Shown here: in pieces, positions 44,206 to 53,639 of the stretch
Numbering within the stretch: position 1 is the stretch's first letter
Layout of the letters: each line of letters begins with the position of its first letter
NCBI GenBank assembly: GCA_963662175.1
Contig: OY759219.1
Coordinates: 27,632,908-27,696,907, forward strand
Origin: Aradus depressus
Lineage: Eukaryota; Arthropoda; Insecta; Hemiptera; Aradidae
Direction of reading: 5' to 3'
Length of the DNA stretch: 64,000 nt
Translations under genes and position numbers: made by a program
Notes under the pieces: generated by a model
Told to the model about the DNA's origin: nothing
The model's input: the letters and a program-made list of their open reading frames with translations, nothing else
Databases searched by the model: none

Positions 44206-44359
44206 TTTTTATTTTTTCAAACTTTAACCGCCGACCACTTTCGTAAGGTATAGCAGCATACCGTTTTCGGAACGATAACAATCATGAAATCAGAATTTTA
44301 ATTTAAGTCATCAATAATAATTATAGTATTTTTGATACTTATTTGCTTTTTTTTTTAGC

Positions 44360-45180
44360 TATACGAAGTATGGGGAAGTTAAGTAATCGGGCAAAAATTC
44401 ATTGCTGATTTTTCAAAAAAATTTTATGTTTTCCGACCTGTAGATTCCAATATGAAAAAAAAAAATGTCTGTCTGTGTGTTTGTCTGAAAACGATAACTG
44501 CCGAAAGAATGAATGTATCGACACGAAATTTTATATATGAATCCAGAAGCCTCTAGCTTTAATTATTAAAGCCAGAGATATTTTTACTGAATTTCTCGTT
44601 CCTTTTTCTCCTCGTTAATTAGTCAAGAAGTTTTTAATTAAATTTACCAAGAAGTACATATCTTTTAAATTTAAAATTGCGCATTTCCGGTGTGATAATG
44701 GCTTCCTTTTCTGATCTAAATCTTGATGCTTAGCTCATCTGGAGGTCGCACGAGTCTCTTGGATGGCATATTTGTTTTTAAGGGAACGACAGTCAGAAAT
44801 GTCCCTTATTCTTAGTATCCATCTCCTGGAAACCAAGATCATTAAGTTGTGAAAAATGCAAGAATCGACTTCAGAAGTGTAAAAAATTGATAATATAAAA
44901 TTGCATGTCGATACATTCATTACATCGACAGTTATTGAGAATTTTGACTTGAGTTCCCCTCTGATCCCATTCTCCTGCCGCTGATTCTGTTGAAAATTAG
45001 TATGTGTTGTCCTATGTGTTGGGTATATACAATTTCGTGTCAATACATTCATTACAACGGCAGTTCTACGGATTTGGCTGAAAACAACGTGTTGTCCTTA
45101 CCTGGTAAAATTTCGTCGATACATCCATTCTATCAGGAGTTATCGTGTTGTCAGACACACACACAGACATAGACAGAACG
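44360..45180. mobile_element. family D repeats, both orientations
   Basis: A plus-strand 5' part at 44360-44560 (ATACGAAGTATGGGGAAG, CCGACCTGTAGATTCC, TGTATCGACACGAAATTTTA). A minus-strand copy at about 44890-45180 with three subrepeats (GTCGATACATTCATTACA). Confidence 0.5.
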
Positions 45181-45363
45181 AATAATCCTTATTGAAATAA
45201 CATATTTAAATCTTTTTTGTTAAAATATATTTAGGCTAAAAATACATTAGGTTAAAATATATAATAATATATGATACAATTTTTTTTTTTTCAACTCATA
45301 TTTCAATTATAGTACAATGAAAAGTAGAAAATAAACGTCTTATTTCCGGTTTTGGGGGAGAAT

Positions 45364-45612
45364 ATGAATAATATACATTGTTTTTTGGTTGGGACCTTTT
45401 TTCTAAATGGTGGTATAGGTGAAATAGTGGCCAGTTTCTTCACAGAAATGGACACGTTGCGTTCCTAGTAGGAGGCACATTTCTCATAAATGTTTATAAG
45501 CAATCGTTTCTGATGATAATGGCCCATAAGAGGTCGAAACGTAAATATAAATAAATATTGCTTGGACCTAACAGGCCACTTTTTTACCTATACCACCATG
45601 AATAATATACAT
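45364..45612 (+). mobile_element. 219-bp insertion with 15-bp TSD and hammerhead-like core
   Basis: The insert 45379-45597 is flanked by perfect ATGAATAATATACAT copies (45364-45378, 45598-45612). The two neighbouring tandem units lack it (empty sites near 45968-45985 and 46485-46502). Inverted ends are GGTGGTATAGGTGAAATAGTGGCC and GGCCACTTTTTTACCTATACCACC. Inside, CTGATGA (45511 region), a 4-bp stem (GGCC/GGTC) and CGAAACGT resemble a hammerhead core like those of Penelope-like elements. Confidence 0.7.
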
Positions 45613-45638
45613 AAAAAAATAATTTTCGTCATAAGATA

Positions 45639-45790
45639 ATGTGTCGCAATTTAAATTGCATTGATGATCTGCGCTATCGATGTCTGCGCGAAATTGATGA
45701 TAACTTATTCAAATTCCTTATGAAACAAGACAATGGACCTAAAAAGGTTTGGAGTGGAAATGAGTGTGCCCAATTAAAAGGTTATTTATT
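45639..45790 (+). pseudogene. Cys-containing ORF fragment, duplicated
   Basis: Unit 1 of the tandem array reads CRNLNCIDDLRYRCLREI then FKFLMKQDN, WSGNECAQLKGYLFNINTY. Unit 2 near 46245-46345 retains FKFLMKQDN and NECAQLKGYLFNINTY with changes between. The spacing of Cys and the conserved block suggest an exon of a small secreted-protein gene, but there is no signal peptide, start context or clear splice site. I do not recognise the family. Probably dead in all units. Confidence 0.4.
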
Positions 45791-46714
45791 CAACATTAAT
45801 ACATATTTAAAAATATTTTTTATAATTGTTTCATATATATTGAAAATATATATGAAACAAGTAGTATATAATAATATATGAAACAATTTTTTTTTAAAAT
45901 CAAATTTCAGTTATAGTACAATGAAAAGTAGAAAATAAACATTTTCTTCCCGGTGTTGGGGGAGAAAATGAATAAAATACATTAAAAAAATAATTTTTGT
46001 CATAACATAATGTGTCGCAATTTAATTGCATTGATGATCTTGTTTATAAAATGTCTACTATTTCTGCGCGAAATTGATTATAACTTACTCAAAAGACCTT
46101 CAAACATGAAATTCTGTTAAAAACTCGAACTCAGATTTTAACACAAATTAAATACTTCCATATACTAAAGGTATAAGAAGGTAAAAGTATACATAAAATT
46201 CATTGTTATGTTTCCAAGTGTATAAAGGAGTGTTGAGTCCTCTCTTCAAATTCCTTATGAAACAAGACAATGAACGTATAACGGTTTGGAATGAAAATGA
46301 GTGTGCCCAATTAAAAGGTTATTTATTTAACATTAATACATATTTAAAAATATATTTTAGTATATAATAATATATGAAACAAATAGTATATAATAATATA
46401 CATACTCTTATTCCATTTATAGTACAATGAAAAGTAGAAAATAAATATTTTCTTTCCGCAGACGATCCGTGTTGGGGGAGAATATGAATAATATACATTA
46501 AAAAAATAATTTTCGTTATAACATAATGTGTCGCAATTTAAATTGACATAATGTGTCACAAAGGAAAAAATGTTCGTAATGAGCTGCATTTTTCTCATTT
46601 CCTTCTTGTTATTATCTCAATTTCCTATTATTTATTTTATTTTTTTCTTTAATGTCCCTCCATGCCAGAATTATTTATGATTACATAGTACGGCCCCAAT
46701 TTGATAGAAAATCT

Positions 46715-48632
46715 TTAAAATATTGGGTTGGTGGTTGAAGCTCCAATAGTTGCGACGATCTGCTGTATCTGCGGTATGTGGTTCACATGTCCTGGCACTA
46801 CTCTGCAGACAGAGTTCCCCTGAGTCCCCTGGCAGGAGAATACTGGAGACAGGCAACACTGTTTCATCGCCGTGGTGGAACACTATAACAGAATATAATA
46901 ATTGATGATTGATATAGTCGATAGTATCTTTTCAATATAGAAGGAATTCAAGGTGCTGTCGCGTAAATGAAAATTCAGTATTTGGCCAACGTTTCGAAAA
47001 CTATATATATATATATTTTTTTCAGGGCCTACAGAATATAAGAAAAAATAGTTGGTTTTACTATTATGGCCAATGAGATGGGTGAAACAATTGCGGAAAG
47101 GGCCTCTGGTTACGGCTCAAGGCGAGTAGACATAGGTGTGTTACTTGGAAAGAGTTGAAGATAATGGGCCGGAAGAGGTTTCTAGAACAGCCAATAATAC
47201 TCCACTGTTTTATAAAGAAGAATCGAAATATAAATGGAAAATGAAGCAATAGGAAATAGAAGTTATCGAATTGTCTGAATCAGACTTTCCACAAAAATTT
47301 GAATTTATATGTGAAAAAGTTAGATAGTTATTGAGTTTCATGTCCGGGCTTTAACTACGAGGTCATATCGCATACTACCAGAGCGCTCTTTCGTTACTCT
47401 GGTGGACATGCGCCCGACTCACTGGGAGTCCTAAATTTTTATTCACCTAGGATAGTTAAGTGTCTTTAATAAAAATAATTTGACCTGACATCGTACAGGC
47501 TCGGTACCATCGCTTAACGTCCCATCCGAATGTCCTTATGGGGGGTTGTGAATTTTTTTTTTCAAACCGTTCACTTTAATATGTATAAATTACAATGACA
47601 TTCCATTTATTGTATCTTTTCGTTTGTGTCCAGTCTCTTGACTCTGACAGACTATATTATAGCATATGATTGAGTTTAACAAGAAAGTTTGGTTCAAATC
47701 GGTTAGTCAATTAAAAAATATAACGTAAACCTTTCTTGGACGCCGGTAGCTCACAGGTAGTAAGTAAAAAGAGAAAGTAAAAACAGCTTGAGCACGCTGT
47801 CCTTCGGATAGGACGTTAAAGCCTGTGCGATGTCAGGTATTCGTTAAAGACCTCTATTCTAGTTGAATGAAGGAAAGTAGGAAACATTTAGGACTCCCAC
47901 AGTAAATTCCGGCTCATGCCCACCAGAATGATGAAAGAGCGCTCTGGTAGTAGGCGATAGAAGAGTCACAATAACTGTTCTATTTTTATAAAATAATTCT
48001 TACTCTGGACCGTTTAGGTGATATTAGGTCAGATATTAGTTGACAACGGTTCAACGTCTCATGTATCGAAGGAGATTATCCTACAACACAAAAAGTAACA
48101 GACGGAGAAAAGTGATAACTCCCAGTGGTCGACTGGTGTACCAGTACCAAAAGAAGTCCAAGAGGATCCCGAGATGCGGTCAGTGTAAGGATAGTGTGTC
48201 TGCGAGGCCGATGGAGAGGTCACGGATCATCCGGATGAAGAAGACAGTGAGAGAATCAATCTTGCCTATTTGAATGAAGAATCCAAAATTCTTCAGAAAG
48301 TCTCAACAACCTTTGAAAATTAAAAAGGTTGCTTCGCAACTGCTTTAATAATATAAACTACAAACTTTACTATACAAAAATAATTAACTAATGAAAAAAA
48401 TATAATTATAAATACTTACAGGATTACCGTTGGCAATACAATTACTGGTGACAAGCTGGGATGGATTGATGCCCTCCATATTGAGAAAGCCCTGGATGCC
48501 CTGAGCAGTGTTCAAGTTGAAATTTCCCATATTCATGCCACCTGGATTACCAGCAGTTCCAGCGCCACTTGGCGATGTGAACGCAACATGAGCAAGCCCA
48601 AAGACTGTAAATACTACACCAAATAATTTCAT
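46715..48632 (-). CDS. six-cysteine secreted protein, two exons
   Basis: Exon 1 is 48420-48632 (71 codons) and exon 2 is 46715-46882 (55 codons plus TAA), phase 0, donor CCT|GTAAGT, acceptor TTATAG|TG; 126 residues. The start is MKLFGVVFTVFGLAHVAFT, a signal peptide (the frame is open 11 codons upstream, but this ATG fits a secreted product). The mature N-terminal half is Gly/Asn-rich and cysteine-free (GNPGGMNMGNFNLNTAQGIQ). The second half has six cysteines at 65, 72, 80, 81, 88 and 97 with spacing C-x6-C-x7-CC-x6-C-x8-C, then a hydrophobic tail. All six surround the splice junction, so both exons are needed for the domain. AATAAA-like signals lie at about 46635-46680. I do not recognise the family. 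An extra exon in the intron cannot be excluded. Confidence 0.7.
46925..47045. repeat. family I piece in the intron
   Basis: TATAGAAGGAATTCAAGG, CTGTCGCGTAAATGAAAATT and TTTGGCCAACGTTTCG match one arm of 11425-11562. Confidence 0.6.
47334..47530 (-). mobile_element. SINE, head missing
   Basis: GTCCGGGCTTTAACTACGAG to ACGTCCCATCCGAA. It has small internal rearrangements. It lies in the intron of the six-cysteine gene. Confidence 0.85.
47738..47975 (+). mobile_element. SINE with deleted head
   Basis: GGACGCCGGTAGCTCACAGG then a jump to CTTGAGCACGCTGTCCTTCGG; 3' domain GCGCTCTGGTAGTAGGCG. It lies in the intron of the six-cysteine gene. Confidence 0.85.
48043..48327 (+). pseudogene. RpL34: ribosomal protein L34 retropseudogene
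   Basis: The translation VQRLMYRRRLSYNTKSNRRR, then GRLVYQYQKKSKRIPRCGQC and SARPMERSR, is unmistakably eukaryotic ribosomal protein eL34, without introns. The expected start codon reads ACG at 48043. The usual segment after the CGQC Cys pair is shortened, and the KTV...CHKCV...RIV region is deleted. After a frame change, AYLNEESKILQKV gives the C-terminus. It is a dead retrocopy, lying antisense in the intron of the six-cysteine gene. No poly(A) tail is visible. Confidence 0.85.
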
Positions 48633-48634
48633 AG

Positions 48635-48985
48635 TTTCTTCCTGATGACTAGTTGACTGTACCACGTTCTTACTTTGAGTACTTAAGATGTTTTGTCTTT
48701 TTATGCTTATATTGACTTTTTAAAATACTAATTTCAATATTTATTGCACATGAGAGCCGATAAAGGGACCCATGTGATAAGAATGCTTACCTTGGTTTTT
48801 ATTTTTACACGCTTAGTCTTAGAAATAATTCGAGATCGAGTTATCAGCTAAATTACACTTTTCGAATTACTTTGTGTGTGTTTGTACGAAACTGGAACTT
48901 ATGAGAACTCAAATACGATACCATTGTTGATATGAAAATGAAATTTCAGATGAAGATGTCATATTTTCTATCTTAGATTTGATTC
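48635..48985. other. upstream region of the six-cysteine gene
   Basis: On the minus strand, CATAAAAAG and TATAAGC near 48700-48712 are TATA-like, about 70-80 nt before the ATG at 48632. The words GTACAGTCAAC just upstream of the ATG recall TTTCAGTCAAC upstream of the 104-residue gene at 60245. Nothing else is seen. Confidence 0.35.
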
Positions 48986-48989
48986 AATT

Positions 48990-49227
48990 TTGACCTTTAT
49001 TTTTTTATTATTTTTTTTTTTTTATTTGGCCTTATGTTCGATGCATATTAGCCATGTCACTGTGTTATCTAATTATTTACGACATCCATGGTCCCGGGAG
49101 GGAGTTCTATCTACGAAATAAAAATCACTCCCGGACGGGATTCGAACCCGCAAACCATGGCAAGACCATGCGACGAAAGCCCTACGCTCTAGCCCGCACT
49201 GCCACCATGGCTCCCTTGACCTTTATT
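48990..49227 (-). mobile_element. second tRNA-derived SINE, poly(A) type, 12-bp TSD
   Basis: The body is 49002-49215 on the minus strand. In SINE orientation: GGGAGCCATGGTGGCAGTGC, GCGGGTTCGAATCCCGTCC (B box), TTTATTTCGTAGATAGAAC, ATAAGGCCAAATAAAA and poly(A). TSD TTGACCTTTATT is perfect at 48990-49001 and 49216-49227. Confidence 0.88.
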
Positions 49228-49230
49228 GCA

Positions 49231-49510
49231 CTTTATTATTTGAGGGCGCCGATAGCTCAGTGGTATGCGTGCTTGCCTTCTAAGCTCAAAATAGTTCGAA
49301 ACCCGACCGAGGCCCTTAGTTTATTTTATCTGAGAGGTAAAATAAACTTAAGCACGCCGTCCTTCGGATGGGACGTTAAGCGTTGGTCCCGAGCCTGAAC
49401 GATGTCAGGTAACTCGTCCAGAGTGACAAAAGAGCACTCTGGTAGTAGGCGATATGTCCTCGTAGTTAAAAGCCCGGCCTTGAGTCATAATAACTAACTC
49501 TTTATTGTTT
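49231..49510 (+). mobile_element. common SINE with internal deletion, 11-bp TSD
   Basis: The body is 49242-49499. About 100 bp is deleted between GGTAACTCGT and CCAGAGTGAC; part of the B box is lost; the tail is TAACTAAC. TSD CTTTATTATTT (49231-49241) and CTTTATTGTTT (49500-49510), one mismatch. Confidence 0.9.
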
Positions 49511-49674
49511 CGGGTGCACCTTGCTTTTGTGCAACACAACCCGTCGTGTTTATAGAGAGAGCTCGGAATCTGATCAGTGCTTAAGTGAGGTTAAGGCATT
49601 TTTCTGCTTCCACCAGGAGCCGACAAACACTCTGAACACTGGATACCCGGTCTCTGTAAAATTTGACAAAAATA

Positions 49675-49995
49675 TGGCACTGGTTACTCAGGGGTAACGT
49701 GCTTGCCTACTAAGCTCAAGATTTCGGGTTGGAAACCCGGCACCACAGCCACATATTGAGTGTCTCATCTGGAAAATAAAACGTTAAGCAATGGTTCCGA
49801 GCCTGTACGATGACAGGTACTCGTTAAAGATCCCTGCCCAAGATGAATAAAAATTTAGGGTAGACAAAATTTAGGACTCACATAATAGAGTCGGGCTCAT
49901 GTCCAACAGAACGACGAAGGAGCGCTGTGGTAGTAGGCGATATGACCTCGTAATAATTACGAGGCTTTAATTATTAAAGCCGAACTAACGGACTC
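49675..49995 (+). mobile_element. diverged common SINE
   Basis: GTTACTCAGGGGTAACG, GGGTTGGAAACCCGGC, GTTCCGAGCCTGTACGATG and GGTAGTAGGCGATATGACC. The tail area holds an inverted repeat (CTCGTAATAATTACGAG, CTTTAATTATTAAAG). Confidence 0.8.
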
Positions 49996-50180
49996 AATAT
50001 TATATTAATTTTATTCATAAATAATAAATGTATTTATGGTAATAATTTCCGCAGATCTAACCAATCGAGAGTCTAAGCAGATTTTTATGTAAATCCGCTA
50101 AACTTTTATTGGAATCAGTAAAATTTTCATAAGACCTTGTGAAATAACAGATGGTATATTATCGTTAACCTTCAAAGGTC

Positions 50181-50190
50181 TATATATAAA
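50181..50190 (+). promoter_or_regulatory. TATA box of the 35-residue ORF
   Basis: TATATATAAA, about 30 nt before CTCACGCAGT (50211-50220), a plausible initiator; the ATG follows at 50234. Confidence 0.5.
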
Positions 50191-50233
50191 ATAACGACCA
50201 AAGTGAGTATCTCACGCAGTACACTTCACCAAC

Positions 50234-50341
50234 ATGAACCCAAAACTTCTCAGAAAAACCATGCTAACACTATTCCTAGTAACATGCGCCCTTATCGTCG
50301 CAGTTAGAGTGAAAATTGACCAAAAAGATGATGATGACTAA
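50234..50341 (+). CDS. 35-residue secreted or membrane mini-protein
   Basis: ATG in the context CACCAACATGAAC opens MNPKLLRKTMLTLFLVTCAL then IVAVRVKIDQKDDDD and TAA. A basic N-terminus, one hydrophobic segment (residues 10-23) and an acidic tail suggest a signal peptide or single membrane anchor. The unit is compact: TATA at 50181, ATG at 50234, stop at 50341, AATAAA at 50422-50427, with no intron needed. No family recognised. The CAACATGAAC start context is shared with the ORF at 39066. Confidence 0.55.
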   Translation: MNPKLLRKTMLTLFLVTCALIVAVRVKIDQKDDDD

Positions 50342-50421
50342 ACCTTATGCTCTTTCTTTTCAAAAACGGAATTTTCAAACATGGCGACTTCTATTTGAAA
50401 ACGAGGGAAACAGAACATGTA

Positions 50422-50427
50422 AATAAA
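50422..50427 (+). terminator. poly(A) signal of the 35-residue ORF
   Basis: AATAAA, 81 nt after the stop codon, in an AT-rich 3' flank. Confidence 0.5.
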
Positions 50428-50607
50428 TTTTTTTATGTTATTAAAATTTAATTTTTTATACAAACATATATCTGTTTTCTATTTTCTTCACCTTTTTCCC
50501 CAATTATAAAAAATAAAGAAAAAAGTATGTTTTAAAAAAAATTTTCTATTTCACAAAATATATGGGAGTACTTTCTGTATTGCTACCATCTTCAGCCAAC
50601 TTAACAA

Positions 50608-51109
50608 TGAAATAGTATCAGCGCTTATTAAAATACAAAAATATATGAAATAAATAAAAAATGACAATAATAAATATATGGATAAAAAATATACAGTTTT
50701 GAGAAAGTAAATACGTATACACAGAGACTGGAGGATTATATTATTGGCGATAAAAGGGATGAATATATGAGATTGGTCTGATCGTTCGTACAATTTCAAT
50801 TTCGAAGTGCGCTCTGTTTATTTCTATTTTTCCAGTGAGATGAGTAATCTAATACTTTTTTGTCATTCACTGGAAAACTGGAAATAAACGGAGCACTAAG
50901 AAAATGAAATTGTATGAACGATCAAACCAATCTCATATATTCATCCCTTTTATCGCCAATAATATAATCCTCCAGTCTCTGTGTATACGTATTTACTTTC
51001 TGAAAACTGTATATTTTTTATCCATATATTTATTATTGTCATTTTTGATTTATTTCAAATATATATATATATATATATTTGTATTTTAATCAGCACTGAT
51101 ACTATTTCA
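50608..51109. repeat. large inverted repeat, arms about 231 and 243 bp
   Basis: Arms 50608-50838 and 50867-51109 are nearly identical in reverse complement, with a 28-nt spacer. The right arm has an expanded TA run (51059-51078). Two mirror-image open frames result and are not genes. RNA from this locus would fold into a long hairpin. Confidence 0.88.
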
Positions 51110-51326
51110 AATTTTTCTTTTGTTATCAAAATTTCAATTTGAGACGAAATTATTTTAAATGTTTTCCATGTTTTTAAGACTTTACTGTAGGAGAAAGGGA
51201 CAGGAAAAAAAAAACCGCTGGGGGTGAAAAAGGGACATTTCGGAATGTAAACTTGTTGAACTTCCATGTAGTATTTGTTAAATATTGGCTGAAGATAGTA
51301 GAAATATAAAAAGTATTCCCTTATTA

Positions 51327-51705
51327 TATAATTATATATAGAGGGCGCCGTTAGCTCAGTGGTAAGCGTGCTTGACTTCTGAGCTCAAGAACGTGGGTTC
51401 GTAACCCGACCGAGGCCCTTAGTTTATTTTATCTGGGAGGTAAAATAAACTTAAGCACGCCGTCCTTCGGATGGGACGTTAAGCGATGGTCCCGAGCCTG
51501 TACGATGTCAGGTACTCGTTAAAGACCCCTACCCTAAGTGAATAAAAATTTAGGGTAGGCAAAATTTAGGACTCCCACAGTAGATTCGGGCTCATGTCCA
51601 CCAGAGTGACGAAAGAGCGCTCTGGTAGTAGGCGATATGACCTCGTAGTTAAAGCCCGGGCATGAGTCATAAAACCTAACCTAACCTAACCTATAATTAT
51701 ATATA
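51327..51705 (+). mobile_element. full-length SINE with 14-bp TSD, inside family F
   Basis: The body is 51341-51691, tail (CCTAA)n. TSD TATAATTATATATA is perfect at 51327-51340 and 51692-51705. It sits inside the right end of the foldback element and therefore postdates it. Confidence 0.95.
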
Positions 51706-51999
51706 TATATATATATACTTTGTGAAATAGACAATATTGTGAAAACTATATGTTTTTCTTTATTTTTAAGTGTTTCACAATATCTCTGCAAAAAATGTTA
51801 ATTATCATGTTCCAGTTATTACTTATTTATGTGTATATTATTCTTAATGTATATTATTTCCAACGCTAACGTATATTATTGCCGATTTCAATTATTACTT
51901 ATATAAATATTACCTCCATTTTAGAATTTCACCATATTTATGATATAGTTAATTTTTCTCATAATTATTATTTTTAATTTTACTTTTGTAACTATACGA

Positions 52000-52620
52000 T
52001 TCATAATCGATCAGAAATTGTAATCGGTCATAAATTCAATGCGGAGTTTTGAACGAAAATTCATGTTTTCAGATCTCCTAATTCAAAAATTAAAAATAAA
52101 TTCTATGTGAGTGGGTCTGTGAACACGATAATTCCTCATGAAATACATGTATCATCACGAAATTTTATATGTGTATTCAGAACCCTCTAAGAACTACTTA
52201 TTGATTTTCAGTCAAATCGGCAAAAAGGAAGAGAGGCTTAATAAAAAAATTTAAAAACTGATGTTTTAATGAATGTATTGACACAAAATTTCATATAGTT
52301 AATTCAGAGCCCTATAAGGAGGACACCTATCTGTTTTCAGCGGAATCAACCAAAGAGAGGAGAATTTAGTGAGAGGCTCATCTCAAAAATACTAATAACT
52401 GATGTAATGAACATATTGACACAAAATTTCATATGTTATTTCAGAGTCCTATAAAGAGGACACCTATCTATTTTCAGCGGAATCAACTGAAGAGAGGAGA
52501 ATTTAGTGAGAGGCTTATCTCAAAAATACTAATAACTGCAGATGTAATGAGTGTATTAACACAAAGTTTAGTATGACTATTCAGAAGCCATTATGCAAAT
52601 CAAATATTGAGTTTTAGCAC
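52000..52620 (+). mobile_element. family D repeat with tandem inner units
   Basis: 5' part GTAATCGGTCATAAATTC, then near-identical inner units of about 125 bp (TATTGACACAAAATTTCATAT, AGGACACCTATCT, AGAGAGGAGAATTTAGTGAG) at about 52268, 52412 and 52550. Shows how the family grows by internal duplication. Confidence 0.65.
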
Positions 52621-52624
52621 AAAT

Positions 52625-53300
52625 TGTTAGTTTCGTAGATTGTCTTTGATGGACGAAACCTTTCAACAAATGAGAAATATTAAATAATTTCAAATACAAC
52701 GTAGATAGAATTGTTCTCTGACGAAGCCAATGGATGTTTCTTTGAGTCTAATTAAAAGGTTTTCAGGCTAACCTTCCTTTTCCGTTTTATTTTAACGAAA
52801 TGAGAGAAACCTTCATACACTTTATTCAACAGTTTTAATTAAATATTAAATTAAGTTCAATTGAAAAAAAAGAATCACTCGCAATTCCTCAAGAATTAAT
52901 CAATTTTGTTTCTGCTCTCCCTCCGAAACGAATAGACGTTTTGTCAATAAGTACAAATCACTAGTAGTCTTATAATAAATCAATAGTAGTCTTATACAGA
53001 CGCTTCTGAATCCTCATGCCCCGTTTTCTGTCAATACATTCAATACATCAGCAGTTATTAAAGTTTTTGATCCCCTTCTCTTGAACATATATATAATATA
53101 TGTTATTTTATTACTATTTTCAAAATTTGTATTTATTTTTATTATTTTATTATTATTTTTCTCTTTCATTTATGTTAAAAAAAAAAAAAAAAAAATTGTT
53201 TCCATCTCTTTTTCAAATTATTATAAAGTATCTGTTTATATCATTGTCCATAATGTCTAATTTGTTGGTTTATATTCTGTAGGCCCTGAATAGGAATATA
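52625..53300. other. no gene recognised; family D scrap
   Basis: AT-rich. A family D remnant lies at 53000-53080 (CTGAATCCTCATGCCC, CAGCAGTTATTAAAG). A-run at 53178. Confidence 0.4.
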
Positions 53301-53304
53301 ATTA

Positions 53305-53530
53305 GTTTACGAAACGTTGGCCAAATTTTTAATTTTCTTTTACACGACAGAACCTCGAATTCCTTCTACATTGAAAAGATACTGTCGACTCTATTGATCA
53401 TAACAATAGACGTCGTCGTTAGAGGTCGATTCCGTGTCGCTACTATCATTATATCGGGAGACACGCACACAGACATAAGATTACATAACTTTCCCTATAC
53501 TTCGTCTAGCTGGGGAAGTAACATATATAA
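53305..53530. mobile_element. family I piece followed by family D end
   Basis: GAAACGTTGGCCAAAT and TTTTACACGACAGAACCTCG (family I, 53310-53400), then GACGTCGTCGTTAGAGG to CTTCGTCTAGCTGGGGAAG (family D, minus, to about 53518). Confidence 0.55.
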
Positions 53531-53639
53531 ATATATAATTTATCATTTGGATGGTGAATGGTATTGTAGTGTAGTAGAGAGAAAAGACGGTAGGACCGCT
53601 GAGAGTGTTCACCGCGGGGCCGACAACTCCTAATTTCCC

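Larger units (their letters stand above)
45255..46570 (+). repeat. threefold tandem duplication with ORF remnants
   Basis: Unit 1 (about 45255-45875), unit 2 (45876-46370) and unit 3 (46371-46570) share TATAGTACAATGAAAAGTAG, GTTGGGGGAGAA, ATACATTAAAAAAATAATTTT and ATAATGTGTCGCAATTTAA. Unit 1 carries a 219-bp insertion; unit 2 carries a family H piece near 46085-46185; unit 3 is the shortest. Confidence 0.8.
50510..51780. mobile_element. foldback element (family F), interrupted by a SINE
   Basis: The outer ends are inverted: AATAAAGAAAAAAGTATG...TATTTCACAAAATATATGGGAG at the left, and on the right GAAGATAGTAGAAATATAAA [SINE 51341-51691] then CTTTGTGAAATAGACAATATT...TTTTTCTTTATTT. Short relatives lie at 5985-6107 and 6735-6930. 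No transposase. Confidence 0.65.

Noticed and set aside
49054..49398. 114-codon plus-strand frame
   Set aside because: Runs through two different SINEs and their junction, so it cannot be a real protein.
50551..51089. Two near-identical open frames on opposite strands (82 and 61 codons)
   Set aside because: They are the same sequence read from both arms of the inverted repeat; hydrophobic and AT-driven, no gene structure.
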